From F23-B02 sp963633225 (GTDB taxonomy: Bacteria > Bacillota > Clostridia > Oscillospirales > Oscillospiraceae): 35,938 bases of DNA. The stretch covers positions 1-35,938 of the forward strand of contig CAVGXR010000027.1 in the NCBI GenBank assembly GCA_963633225.1, given 5' to 3'. Each line of letters begins with the position of its first letter. The first letter of the stretch is position 1. Made by a program: the position numbers and the translations under genes. The notes beneath the pieces are model-generated. The model made no database searches and was not told the DNA's origin. It saw nothing but the letters and a program-made list of their open reading frames with translations. This document shows positions 7,648-15,864 of this stretch, one piece after another.

Positions 7648-8109
7648 ATGGATGAGCATAAGCTGCTGCTGATAGTCAAGCAGCTGAGCATTTCGCTTGA
7701 GCAATATCAAAAGGTCAACATGCAGTCACTCGATCTGTCTCCGGCGCAGGCATTGATCCTGTCTTATCTGCTGGCCAGAAAGGACAGCCTGCCCTTGGCG
7801 GCAAATATGCAGGAGTCGCTCGGCATTTCGCGGGCGACAATATCCATGCATCTGAAGAAGCTGCGACAGCTCGGGTACATTCAGACAGAGACCGTGTCGG
7901 CTGACAACAGGAAGAAAGAGATAATACTGACACAGAAGGCCTATGACATAGAGGAAAAGCTGAAGGCTCTGCAGGCTCGGCAGGAAAAATGTCTTGGGCG
8001 CGGAATTTCGGAACGGTATATGGATAAGCTGGAGAAAAATCTCCAAACGATGCTGTCAAATATACAGGACGGAATGCATGATGATGTAAACGAATCAAAT
8101 CGGAGGTAA
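7648..8109 (+). CDS. MarR-family transcriptional regulator
   Basis: A 153-residue winged-helix regulator, first gene of an exporter operon. The recognition region is SLGISRATISMHLKKLRQLGYIQTE followed by the wing SADNRKKEIILTQKAYDIEEKL, as in MarR proteins. Flanking helices (MQSLDLSPAQALILSYLLA; the C-terminal KALQARQEKCLG region) form the dimer interface. The frame is open further upstream, but the ATG at 7648 has GGGGTG at good spacing, and neither earlier ATG (7600, 7630) has a ribosome binding site. Its stop lies three bases before the first ABC gene, whose Shine-Dalgarno is inside the marR end. MarR-ABC-ABC is a common Firmicute drug-efflux arrangement with autorepression by MarR, relieved by ligand binding. 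Confidence 0.88.
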   Translation: MDEHKLLLIVKQLSISLEQYQKVNMQSLDLSPAQALILSYLLARKDSLPLAANMQESLGISRATISMHLKKLRQLGYIQTETVSADNRKKEIILTQKAYDIEEKLKALQARQEKCLGRGISERYMDKLEKNLQTMLSNIQDGMHDDVNESNRR

Positions 8110-8112
8110 AGC

Positions 8113-9849
8113 ATGATAAAAACATTATTAAAAAGCGTTCGGCAATACAAGAAGGAATCCATTTTGTCTCCGATCTTTGTATCGCTGGAGGTAGCTCTTG
8201 AATGTCTCCTTCCGCTGATCATGGCAGAGCTCATTGACAGGATGACCGGCGAGGCGATCGGGCCTATCGTGAAATTAGGCATCGCGCTGGTAATCATGGC
8301 AATGTTTTCGCTGCTGTTCGGAGTTCTTTCCGGCAGGTATGCTGCGACTGCATCCTGCGGCTTCGCCAGAAATCTGCGGCAGGATATATTCTTCAAAATA
8401 CAGGAGTTTGCTTTTGCGGACATTGATCATTTTTCAACCTCGTCTCTGGTAACGAGAATGACAACAGATGTCACCAATATCCAGAACGCCTATCAGATGA
8501 TCATCCGCATCACTATCCGCACACCGCTTATGATCATTTTTTCCATGATCATGTGCCTGACTATCAATGTCCAGATGTCGCTCATCTTTCTTGCGCTGCT
8601 GCCCATTCTCGGCGTTGTGCTGTTTGGGATCGCGATCCATGTTCACCCTATATTCCAGCGTATCTTCCGCAAGTACGACGCGCTGAATAATTCCGTTCAG
8701 GAAAATGTCTCGGCGATCAGGGTCGTTAAATCCTTTGTTCGTGAGGATTACGAGAAGGAGAAATTCAGGCGTGCGGCGGAGGATGTGTGCAGCGACTTCA
8801 CAAGAGTCGAAAAAACACTGGCGATCAACAATCCGTTTATGATGCTCTGCATCTATGCCTCCTTCATGCTGGTAAGCTATTTCGGAGCTAATATCATTAT
8901 CAGCACCTCCGGCTCCGACCTTACCACGGGGCAGCTGTCCTCTCTTATCAATTACGGCGTTCAGATACTCACTTCAATGATGATGCTGTCCATGGTATTC
9001 GTAATGACCATTATGGCGACGGAATCGGCAAACCGTGTCGTGGAGGTGCTGACCTGGGAAAGCACTCTGTCCTCGCCGGAAAACGGCCTTCGTGAGGTAC
9101 CCGACGGAAGCATACGTTTTGACAGCGTTTCCTTCCGCTACAATAACAAAAGCGAAAAGGCGGCTTTGTCTGATGTCAATCTGAGCATTGCTTCCGGCCA
9201 GACGGTAGGAATAATGGGCGGTACCGGCGCGTCCAAAACCACGATGATCCAGCTGATCTCACGCCTGTATGACGTCAGTGAGGGCAGTGTCTCCGTGGGC
9301 GGCCATGACGTGCGTGAATACGATCTTAATACGCTCCGCGACGCAGTGGCCGTGGTTTTGCAGAAAAACGTGCTCTTCTCCGGCACCATCAAGGAGAATC
9401 TGCGATGGGGCAACAAGGAGGCTACGGATGAGGAGCTGGTTCAGGCGTGCATATCGGCACAGGCCGATGAATTTATCCGGCAGCTTCCCGACGGATATGA
9501 CACTTATATTGAACGCGGCGGCTCCAATGTTTCGGGCGGTCAGAAGCAGCGTCTGTGTATTGCCAGAGCGCTGCTCAAGAAGCCGAAGATCCTGATCATG
9601 GACGATTCCACCTCCGCAGTTGACACGAAGACGGATGCCCTTATCCGAAGGGAGCTGCGCAGCGCGATCCCCGAAACGACGAAGATCATCATTGCGCAGA
9701 GAGTTTCGTCGGTTCAGGATGCAGACATCATTCTCATGCTGGATGACGGCAGGATCGTGGAACAGGGCACCCATGAAGAGCTTCTGGCTCAAAAGGGCAT
9801 CTATTGGGAAGCCTATGAGACGCAGACAAAGAGCAAGGAGGCGGTCTGA
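8113..9849 (+). CDS. ABC exporter half-transporter, degenerate-site subunit of a heterodimer
   Basis: A 578-residue fused membrane-ATPase (six membrane segments in about 1-320, ATPase about 330-578), related to MdlA/TM287/LmrC. Its ATPase is non-canonical. Walker A (366-377) is GIMGGTGASKTT, with Ser374 in place of the usual Gly before Lys. The residue after the Walker B Asp497 is Asp498 rather than the catalytic Glu. The switch His is Gln529 (IIIAQRVSS). The signature NVSGGQ (472-477) is intact. This pattern is known for the degenerate partner of heterodimeric exporters, which supplies a good signature to the partner's active site. The next gene follows after one base, and together they should form one efflux pump. 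The substrate is unknown. Confidence 0.92.
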   Translation: MIKTLLKSVRQYKKESILSPIFVSLEVALECLLPLIMAELIDRMTGEAIGPIVKLGIALVIMAMFSLLFGVLSGRYAATASCGFARNLRQDIFFKIQEFAFADIDHFSTSSLVTRMTTDVTNIQNAYQMIIRITIRTPLMIIFSMIMCLTINVQMSLIFLALLPILGVVLFGIAIHVHPIFQRIFRKYDALNNSVQENVSAIRVVKSFVREDYEKEKFRRAAEDVCSDFTRVEKTLAINNPFMMLCIYASFMLVSYFGANIIISTSGSDLTTGQLSSLINYGVQILTSMMMLSMVFVMTIMATESANRVVEVLTWESTLSSPENGLREVPDGSIRFDSVSFRYNNKSEKAALSDVNLSIASGQTVGIMGGTGASKTTMIQLISRLYDVSEGSVSVGGHDVREYDLNTLRDAVAVVLQKNVLFSGTIKENLRWGNKEATDEELVQACISAQADEFIRQLPDGYDTYIERGGSNVSGGQKQRLCIARALLKKPKILIMDDSTSAVDTKTDALIRRELRSAIPETTKIIIAQRVSSVQDADIILMLDDGRIVEQGTHEELLAQKGIYWEAYETQTKSKEAV

Positions 9850-9850
9850 C

Positions 9851-11749
9851 ATGAAAAAGAATCAGAAAAAAACAGGCAGCTTCGGGCGGCTGATACGATA
9901 CTTGTTCAGATATTACCCTGTCCTGCTCGTTATCACGATGATATGCATCGTCATCAGCTCCTGCGCTTCCGTAGCGGCCACTGCATTTATGCAGCGTCTG
10001 ATCGACGAGTGCATTACGCCGGGGATCAAATCCGGCATGGCTGCGGTATGGCAGCAGCTCATTTCCATACTGACGGCCATGGGTGTGATCTATGTGATGG
10101 GCGTTGCGGCAGCCTTTATCTACACAAGGATAATGGCGGTCGTTACGCAGGGAACGCTGAAGCATTTTCGTTTGGATATGTTTGACCGTATGGAGACCCT
10201 GCCGATCAAATACTTCGATACTCATGCCCACGGCGACATTATGAGTACCTACACCAACGACACGGATGCCATCCGGCAGATGATCGGGCAGAGCCTGCCG
10301 CAGATGTTTCAGGCCTCGCTCACTATGATCTCGATAGTTTTTCTGATGCTGTATTACAGCCTCTGGCTGACTCTGGTCGTGTTTGCCTTTGCGCTCATCA
10401 TGCTGAAGGTCACGAAAAAGTTCGGAGGGGTGAGCTCCAAGTACATGATGGAGCAGCAGAAATCTCTTGCCGAGGAAGAGGGCTTTATCGAAGAGATCAT
10501 GGACGGACAGAAGGTCGTAAAGGTATTCTGCCACGAGGAAGAAAGCAAGGCCGATTTCATAAAGCTGAACGACAAGCTCTTCAAGGACAGCGAAACTGCA
10601 AACATTTACGGAAATGTACTGGGACCTATCCTGAACAACACGGGCAACCTGATGTATGTGCTGCTGGCGATTGTCGGTGCGCTGCTCATCTACTTTGACG
10701 TAACAAATGTAGGGCTTTCCGGCACGGCAGGCATTTCGGCGGGCGTGATCATCTCCTTTCTGAGTATGGCGCGTCAGTTTTCACAGACCATCTCGCAGAT
10801 CTCCATGCAGGTATCCATGATCGCTATGGGCACAGCCGGTGCAGCCCGCATCTTTGAGCTGATAGACGAAGAGCCCGAGCACGACGACGGCTACGTTACC
10901 CTTGTCAATGCCCAGCGCGATCCTCAGGGCAATCTCACGGAGGCCGATCACGTCACAGGTCTGTGGGCATGGAGGCATCCCCACAAGGCGGACGGAACCG
11001 TTACCTACGTGGAGCTGAAGGGCGACATTCAGCTTCAGCACGTTGACTTCGGCTATGTGCCGGGGAAAACGGTACTGCACGATGTTTCCGTATACGCGCA
11101 TCCCGGGCAGAAGATCGCATTTGTAGGTGCAACAGGTGCCGGTAAGACAACGATCACGAATCTTATAAACCGTTTTTATGATATCGAGGACGGCAAGGTG
11201 CGGTATGACGGGATAAATATCAACAAGATAAGAAAGCCTGATCTTCGCCGCTCGCTGGGCATTGTATTGCAGGATGTAAACCTGTTCACGGGAACGGTTA
11301 TGGACAATATTCGCTATGGCCGGCTGGATGCCACCAACGAGGAGTGTATTGCAGCCGCAAAGCTTACCAATGCAGACAGCTTCATAAGCAGGCTGCCGGA
11401 CGGATACAACACCATGCTTACAGGAAACGGCGCTAATCTCTCTCAGGGACAGCGGCAGCTGCTGTCCATCGCCCGTGCCGCGGTCGCCAATCCGCCGTGC
11501 ATGATCCTTGACGAGGCCACAAGCTCCATCGACACGAGAACGGAGGCTCTGGTTCAGGAGGGCATGGATAATCTGATGGCCGGAAGGACGGTTTTTGTGA
11601 TCGCCCACCGCCTGTCAACTGTCCGCAACAGTAAGGCTATCATGGTACTCGATCATGGCAGGATCATCGAGCGCGGCGATCATGACACATTGATCGCGCA
11701 GCACGGTACCTACTATCAGCTTTACACAGGAGCCTTTGAGCTGGAATAA
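9851..11749 (+). CDS. ABC exporter half-transporter, catalytic subunit of a heterodimer
   Basis: A 632-residue fused membrane-ATPase, partner of the preceding subunit. The canonical elements are Walker A GATGAGKTT (426-434), Walker B ILDEAT with Glu555, and switch His586 (IAHRLST). Its signature is LSQGQ (530-534) rather than LSGGQ, the form seen in the TM288-type partner. An insertion of about 40-50 residues (EPEHDDGYVT to TVTYVELKG) sits between membrane domain and ATPase, also typical of this subfamily. The same frame is open upstream for 77 more codons inside the previous gene. The ATG at 9851, one base after that gene's stop and preceded by AAGGAGG, is clearly the start. A terminator follows the stop. 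Confidence 0.93.
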   Translation: MKKNQKKTGSFGRLIRYLFRYYPVLLVITMICIVISSCASVAATAFMQRLIDECITPGIKSGMAAVWQQLISILTAMGVIYVMGVAAAFIYTRIMAVVTQGTLKHFRLDMFDRMETLPIKYFDTHAHGDIMSTYTNDTDAIRQMIGQSLPQMFQASLTMISIVFLMLYYSLWLTLVVFAFALIMLKVTKKFGGVSSKYMMEQQKSLAEEEGFIEEIMDGQKVVKVFCHEEESKADFIKLNDKLFKDSETANIYGNVLGPILNNTGNLMYVLLAIVGALLIYFDVTNVGLSGTAGISAGVIISFLSMARQFSQTISQISMQVSMIAMGTAGAARIFELIDEEPEHDDGYVTLVNAQRDPQGNLTEADHVTGLWAWRHPHKADGTVTYVELKGDIQLQHVDFGYVPGKTVLHDVSVYAHPGQKIAFVGATGAGKTTITNLINRFYDIEDGKVRYDGININKIRKPDLRRSLGIVLQDVNLFTGTVMDNIRYGRLDATNEECIAAAKLTNADSFISRLPDGYNTMLTGNGANLSQGQRQLLSIARAAVANPPCMILDEATSSIDTRTEALVQEGMDNLMAGRTVFVIAHRLSTVRNSKAIMVLDHGRIIERGDHDTLIAQHGTYYQLYTGAFELE

Positions 11750-11763
11750 TTATCACACAATGT

Positions 11764-11794
11764 AAAAAAGACTTGCCCGCGGGCAAGTCTTTTT
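11764..11794. terminator. Bidirectional terminator between the ABC operon and recG
   Basis: AAAAAGACTTGCCC and GGGCAAGTCTTTTT form a 14-bp stem with a two-base spacer and T-runs on both strands. The last base coincides with the recG stop codon. Confidence 0.9.
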
Positions 11795-13869
11795 CAGTTC
11801 AATGTATCTGCATTAAGGGCAAACAGGCGCTCGACGGCTGTTTTTAATTGCGCATGCTCGGGGGCAGTGAGCTCGGGGTCGGAGGAAAGCAGCTCCTGCG
11901 CCGCCTGCTGCGCCGTTTGCAGGACATTCATGTCAGAGCAGAGGTCGGCAACGTGCATGGCCGGAAGTCCGTGCTGGCGCGAGCCGAAGAAATCACCCGG
12001 TCCGCGCAGCCGCAGATCCTCCTCGGATATCCTGAAGCCGTCGTTTGTTTTGGTCATGATCTTCAGGCGCGCCTGCGTTGCCTCGTTATCGCTGTCGGAA
12101 ACGAGCACGCAGTAGCTCTTGTGCTGCCCGCGCCCGACACGGCCTCTGAGCTGGTGCAGCTGGCTCAGACCGAAGCGGTCGGCGTTTTCTATTATCATGA
12201 GCGCCGCGTTCGGCACGTCAACACCGACCTCGATGACCGTTGTCGAGACGAGAATATCAATATCTCCAGCGACGAAGCCGGACATGATCTCGTTCTTGTC
12301 CTTAGCCTTTAGCTTGCCGTGGACACAGGCGACTCTGAGGTCGGGGAAAGCTCTTTGCAGCTCGGCGGCGTGCTCCTGCGCCGAGCGCACATTCGGCGGA
12401 AGTTCCTCGCTTTCCTCTATCATCGGGCAGACGACAAACACCTGCCGCCCCTCGGAAACGAGCTTTCGGATAAAGCCGTTTAAGCGCGTGCGGTAGCTTT
12501 CCGTGACGGCAAAGGTATCGACCTTCTGCCGGCCGGGCGGCAGCTCGTCAATGACGGAGATGTCAAGGTCGCCGTAGATGATGAGCGCCAGCGTGCGCGG
12601 TATGGGCGTTGCGGACATGACGAGCACATGCGGCCTTTCGCCCTTGGATATGAGGCTCGATCGCTGGTTCACACCGAAGCGGTGCTGCTCGTCTGTTATA
12701 ACAAGGGCAAGATCGGAATACTCAACATCCTCGGAAAACAGGGCGTGAGTGCCGATAATGAGGTCGAGCGCACCGGCGGCGAGCTCCGCCTTTACCTCGC
12801 GCTTCTGCTTTGCGGTCATCGAGCCCGTGAGCAGTCCGACGCGCAGCCCGAAGGGGCCGAGAAACGAGCTGAGCGTTTCAAAATGCTGTCGGGCAAGTAT
12901 CTCGGTCGGTGCCATGAATGCGGAGGCATAGCCGTTTTTCCATGTGTACCACACGAGCGCCGCCGCAACGAGCGTTTTGCCGCTGCCGACATCGCCCTGA
13001 ACGAGCCGGTTCATAGCCTTGCCCGAGCGCATATCGCGCACAGCGTCGGAAACGGCACGCTTCTGCGCTCCCGTCGGGATAAACGGCAGGCTTGCAAAGA
13101 ACTCGTCGAGGCTTTCACCGTGCATCGTGATGCCGCTCTGCTTTGAGTGGCTGCCCTTCATTTTGCCGAGGGCACAGGCAAGCAGGAACAGCTCCTCGAA
13201 AACGAGCCTGCGCCGCGCAAGCTCGAGATCCTCAAAGCTTGCCGGAAAATGAATGTTCTCATAGGCATAGCCCGTCTGCGCAAGGCCGTATTTTTCGCGC
13301 AGGCTCTCCGGCAGGACCTCTGGCAGCTCCGATACGCAGGCATCCAGCGCCTGACGCACGGCAGCCATTATGAGCTTCTGCGAAAGCCCCGTCGTGAGCC
13401 GGTATATCGGAACAATGCGCCCCGTGACCCCGCCTATGGAGCCCTGACGCTCAACAACGGGGTTTGTCATCGTTCTCTTACCGCCCACGGCGACGATCCT
13501 GCCGTAGATATTCAGGCAGTCGCCGCGGTGGATGCTGTTCTTGATATAGGGCTGATTGAAAAATGTTATGTCAACCGAGCCGCTCTCGTCCACCACGCGG
13601 AATTTCACAAGCTCCAGTCCCCTTCTTATGCGCACAAGGTGCGCGTCCTCGGCGGCGAGGGCGTTTATGCACACCGTTTCGCCGTCGCAGGTCAGGGCGA
13701 TGGGCTTGAAGCTGCTGCGATCCTCATATTTTCGCGGAAAATACGAAACAAGGTCACGGACGGTAAAGACGCCGAGCTTGTTAAACAGCAGCGCCTTTTT
13801 CTCGCCTATGCCCTTGCAGTATCGTATATCGGTATCAAGATAGTTCATTTTTGAAGTTTGAATCTCCAT
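11794..13869 (-). CDS. recG: ATP-dependent DNA helicase RecG
   Basis: Branched-DNA helicase that regresses stalled replication forks and processes recombination intermediates. The 691 residues match the family. An N-terminal wedge/OB domain (IRYCKGIGEKKALLFNKLG, then the OB fold about 60-150) is followed by the SF2 motor. The motor has QGDVGSGKT (Lys near 298), the DEQH box (near 393), VMSATPIPRT, and GRVGRGQHKSYCVL in motif VI. It is the last gene of apbE-glycosylase-recG. The chosen ATG (13869) overlaps the glycosylase end by 25 bases, with GAGG just upstream. A second in-frame ATG seven codons later has GGAG too far away. In many Firmicutes recG sits near dak or fap genes; pairing with a DNA glycosylase here suggests a repair-themed unit. 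Confidence 0.95.
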   Translation of the reverse strand: MEIQTSKMNYLDTDIRYCKGIGEKKALLFNKLGVFTVRDLVSYFPRKYEDRSSFKPIALTCDGETVCINALAAEDAHLVRIRRGLELVKFRVVDESGSVDITFFNQPYIKNSIHRGDCLNIYGRIVAVGGKRTMTNPVVERQGSIGGVTGRIVPIYRLTTGLSQKLIMAAVRQALDACVSELPEVLPESLREKYGLAQTGYAYENIHFPASFEDLELARRRLVFEELFLLACALGKMKGSHSKQSGITMHGESLDEFFASLPFIPTGAQKRAVSDAVRDMRSGKAMNRLVQGDVGSGKTLVAAALVWYTWKNGYASAFMAPTEILARQHFETLSSFLGPFGLRVGLLTGSMTAKQKREVKAELAAGALDLIIGTHALFSEDVEYSDLALVITDEQHRFGVNQRSSLISKGERPHVLVMSATPIPRTLALIIYGDLDISVIDELPPGRQKVDTFAVTESYRTRLNGFIRKLVSEGRQVFVVCPMIEESEELPPNVRSAQEHAAELQRAFPDLRVACVHGKLKAKDKNEIMSGFVAGDIDILVSTTVIEVGVDVPNAALMIIENADRFGLSQLHQLRGRVGRGQHKSYCVLVSDSDNEATQARLKIMTKTNDGFRISEEDLRLRGPGDFFGSRQHGLPAMHVADLCSDMNVLQTAQQAAQELLSSDPELTAPEHAQLKTAVERLFALNADTLN

Positions 13870-14351
13870 AGAGCCTCGCGGTCGGCAGGGTCTGCATAAG
13901 CTATGCCTACACGCGGCAGTTGTATTATGTTAACCTCGGTGCCGTCGTCTTCTATGCGCAGGCCGCCGCAGGAAAGGATGTCAAGACCGTTGAAGCTGCG
14001 GTCAATGCAAAGCTCCTTTGTGAGCTTTCCCGGGCCTTCAAAGCCCTCGCAGCAGCGGATGAGCACGGCCTGCGGCTCGTCCTCCCTGCCGGAAACGATA
14101 TTGAGCATCTCGTGCATACCGTAGCAGAGGTAGACATATATCGTGCCGCCGTCGCGCCAGAGCAGCTCGCTGCGCTTTGTTTTGCCCTTATGCGCGTGGC
14201 AGGCGCTGTCTTCAACGCCGCGGTAGGCTTCTGTCTCCGTTATTCTGAGGCGTTTTTCACTTCCGTCAGGGAAGCTGCGCACTATAAGCTTGCCGACGAG
14301 CGCGGGCGCGAGCGTCAGCGCATCTGTGCGGAAAAAATCGCGGTCGGGCAT
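13845..14351 (-). CDS. 3-methyladenine DNA glycosylase (AAG/MPG family)
   Basis: Monofunctional base-excision glycosylase that removes alkylated purines such as 3-methyladenine and hypoxanthine. The 168 residues are somewhat short for the family (about 190-210). The core is complete: ITETEAYRG with Glu41 as the catalytic Glu and Tyr43 stacking on the flipped base, a His in CHAHKG, YVYLCYGMHEMLNIV with the intercalating Tyr and Asn84, and GPGKLTKEL. The ATG is one base from the apbE stop (TGATATG arrangement), and the end overlaps recG by 25 bases, so all three are translationally coupled. The shortening appears to lie in loops between YGM and GPGKL and at the C-terminus. Confidence 0.92.
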   Translation of the reverse strand: MPDRDFFRTDALTLAPALVGKLIVRSFPDGSEKRLRITETEAYRGVEDSACHAHKGKTKRSELLWRDGGTIYVYLCYGMHEMLNIVSGREDEPQAVLIRCCEGFEGPGKLTKELCIDRSFNGLDILSCGGLRIEDDGTEVNIIQLPRVGIAYADPADREALWRFKLQK

Positions 14352-14352
14352 A

Positions 14353-15399
14353 TCACTCCACCATTTTGAGCGTGTAGTCCGTGCGGTTTGTCAGCGTAAA
14401 CACCTCGAGCAGGCCGGTCGTGCACAGTATCTCGTTATCCTTGGTTATCATTATCATCTCAAAGCCGCCGTTATTGCGCCAATACTCAAGGGCGGCGTTC
14501 TCGCCGAGGATGAACATCGCGGTGGACAGGCAGTCGGCCAGCGTTCCGTCCGAGCAGACTATGGTAACGGAAACAAGCTCGTTATCGACGGGCTTGCCGG
14601 TGCTCGGGTCTATCAGGTGGTGATACTTCACGCCGTCGGAGCCTGTGAAATAGCGCTGATAGCTGCCGCTGGTGATAATGGCCGTCTCGCCGACGGACAG
14701 CGTTCCGACGTAGCTGCTCGTGTCGTTCGGGTCCTCGACGGCGACGGTCCAGTTTGAGCCGTCGGGCTTTGTGCCGAGGGTCTGAACGTTTCCGCCGAGG
14801 GAAACTATACCGCTGGTCACGCCGCTTTTTCGCATTGCGTCGATCGCGTATTTAGAGGCGCAGCCCTTTGCCACCGCGCCAAAGCTTATCTGCGTTCCCG
14901 CCGGCATACGCACCGAGTAGTTTGCCTCGCCCTCGAAGTTCGTGATCTCGGTCTGACCGAAGCCGAGCTTCTGGCGCAGCTCCTTTATCTCATCGTCCGA
15001 GGGTATGCGCCCCGTCTCGTCCTTGAACTCACCCCATGCCTCGTACAGCGGGTACACCGACAGGTCGAGCGCACCGCCCGAGAGATTATAAACGTTCAGC
15101 GCTGTGGAGAGCATTTCGTTGACCTGCGGCGTGACGATAACATCCTTGCCCTCGGCATTGTTTATCTGCGCGGTGTAGCTGCCCTCGTTATTTGGGTCGA
15201 GCATGTCATCCATTGCGTTTATCACGCCGACGGCGGCGCTGATGCCGTCATTTGCATATTTCCCGTAGGCGGTCAGCGTCATGACCGTGTCCATTGCATA
15301 TATCTGCTTCTGCACGGGCTCGTCGCTTGAGCAGGCGCACAGCGGCAGTACCAGTCCGGCGCACAGCAGCAGCGAGATAATTTTCTTAGCCAGCTTCAT
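14353..15399 (-). CDS. FAD:protein FMN transferase (ApbE-like lipoprotein)
   Basis: Flavinyltransferase that links FMN to Thr/Ser of extracytoplasmic redox proteins such as RnfG/NqrC-type or FMN-bind proteins. The 348 residues begin with a lipoprotein signal (KLAKK, hydrophobic 7-20, lipobox LCAC with Cys23), so it is membrane-attached outside the cell. ApbE motifs: QKQIYAMDTVMTLTAYG, LDLSVYPLYEAWGF-like, FGAVAKGCASKYAID, GGNVQTLG, then HHLIDPSTGKPVD and the Mg-site region SDGTLADCLSTAMFILG. No FMN-accepting target is adjacent. It heads the operon with the glycosylase and recG, and has a near-consensus promoter. Confidence 0.93.
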   Translation of the reverse strand: MKLAKKIISLLLCAGLVLPLCACSSDEPVQKQIYAMDTVMTLTAYGKYANDGISAAVGVINAMDDMLDPNNEGSYTAQINNAEGKDVIVTPQVNEMLSTALNVYNLSGGALDLSVYPLYEAWGEFKDETGRIPSDDEIKELRQKLGFGQTEITNFEGEANYSVRMPAGTQISFGAVAKGCASKYAIDAMRKSGVTSGIVSLGGNVQTLGTKPDGSNWTVAVEDPNDTSSYVGTLSVGETAIITSGSYQRYFTGSDGVKYHHLIDPSTGKPVDNELVSVTIVCSDGTLADCLSTAMFILGENAALEYWRNNGGFEMIMITKDNEILCTTGLLEVFTLTNRTDYTLKMVE

Positions 15400-15438
15400 A
15401 TTTTATCCTCTGAGTGAAATTTATTTTTATATTAAATA

Positions 15439-15467
15439 AGTATAACATATATAAATCATGCTGTCAA
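15439..15467 (-). promoter_or_regulatory. Promoter of the apbE-glycosylase-recG operon
   Basis: Perfect -35 TTGACA (15462-15467) and -10 TATACT (15439-15444) on the minus strand with a 17-bp spacer, giving a leader of about 30 bases. Confidence 0.85.
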
Positions 15468-15495
15468 AAACCTATGCTGACGAGAAAAACATCCG

Positions 15496-15555
15496 CGCAG
15501 CAGGGGACGTGTGAGGAGCAGCGAAGCGTCGGCGCAGTGAGACAAGGTCCCTGCT
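15496..15555 (+). repeat. Dispersed intergenic repeat, copy 1
   Basis: The core at 15496-15540 is nearly the same as the core at 35863-35910, in the same orientation. The shared segments are CGCAGCAGGGG, GTGTGAGG, AGCGAAGCG and CGGCGC, with only scattered differences. In this copy the start AGCAGGGGAC is complementary (one base bulged) to GTCCCTGCT at 15547-15555, so the unit can fold back. Confidence 0.75.
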
Positions 15556-15575
15556 CAAATTGGATTATAGCCATC

Positions 15576-15599
15576 AAAAACGTCCGTAAGGACTTTTTT
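15576..15599. terminator. Orphan terminator-like hairpin next to the dispersed repeat
   Basis: GTCC-GTAA-GGAC with A-rich and T-rich flanks (A5 on one side, T6 on the other), so it would work in both directions. No coding gene ends here on either strand. It may end a small transcript from the repeat region, or be part of the repeat. Confidence 0.5.
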
Positions 15600-15797
15600 G
15601 ACGAGCACAGCGAGATTTTTTTGATGCTTTCGCTTCACAAAGAAAATGAAATCCGAAATTTTATGAGCTCTGAAGCGCCGAAAATACTATAACTGTTTGT
15701 TGAAACAGATGACAGACACAATATATTGTTGCATACCGCAAAATGCTCAATTTACAGAACGTTTACGACTTTAATCGGCGCTTTACGACCGCGCTTG

Positions 15798-15826
15798 TTG
15801 ACATAATGCGACTTGTGTGTTACAAT
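15798..15826 (+). promoter_or_regulatory. Promoter of the NlpC/P60 gene
   Basis: -35 TTGACA (15798-15803), 17-bp spacer, -10 TACAAT (15821-15826). The predicted transcript start is about 30 bases before the ATG. Confidence 0.85.
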
Positions 15827-15864
15827 TTGATTACACATTGAAATATTTCACGGAGAGTGCAAAA

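Larger units (their letters stand above)
15400..15864. other. 465-base non-coding region between divergent apbE and the NlpC/P60 gene
   Basis: It holds, in order: the apbE promoter, a copy of a dispersed repeat (15496-15555), a terminator-like hairpin with no gene in front of it (15576-15599), a weak CTGTTT/AAACAG hairpin (15693-15708), and the promoter of the NlpC/P60 gene. A 92-codon open frame across the repeat has no ribosome binding site and is not considered a gene. Confidence 0.7.

Noticed and set aside
9620..9850. Upstream extension of the second ABC gene by 77 codons
   Set aside because: It lies within the first ABC gene in another frame, is Arg-rich and unlike a transporter N-terminus. 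The ATG at 9851 has a proper ribosome binding site.
15414..15692. 92-codon open frame over the dispersed repeat
   Set aside because: No ribosome binding site, and it runs through the repeat and a terminator-like hairpin.
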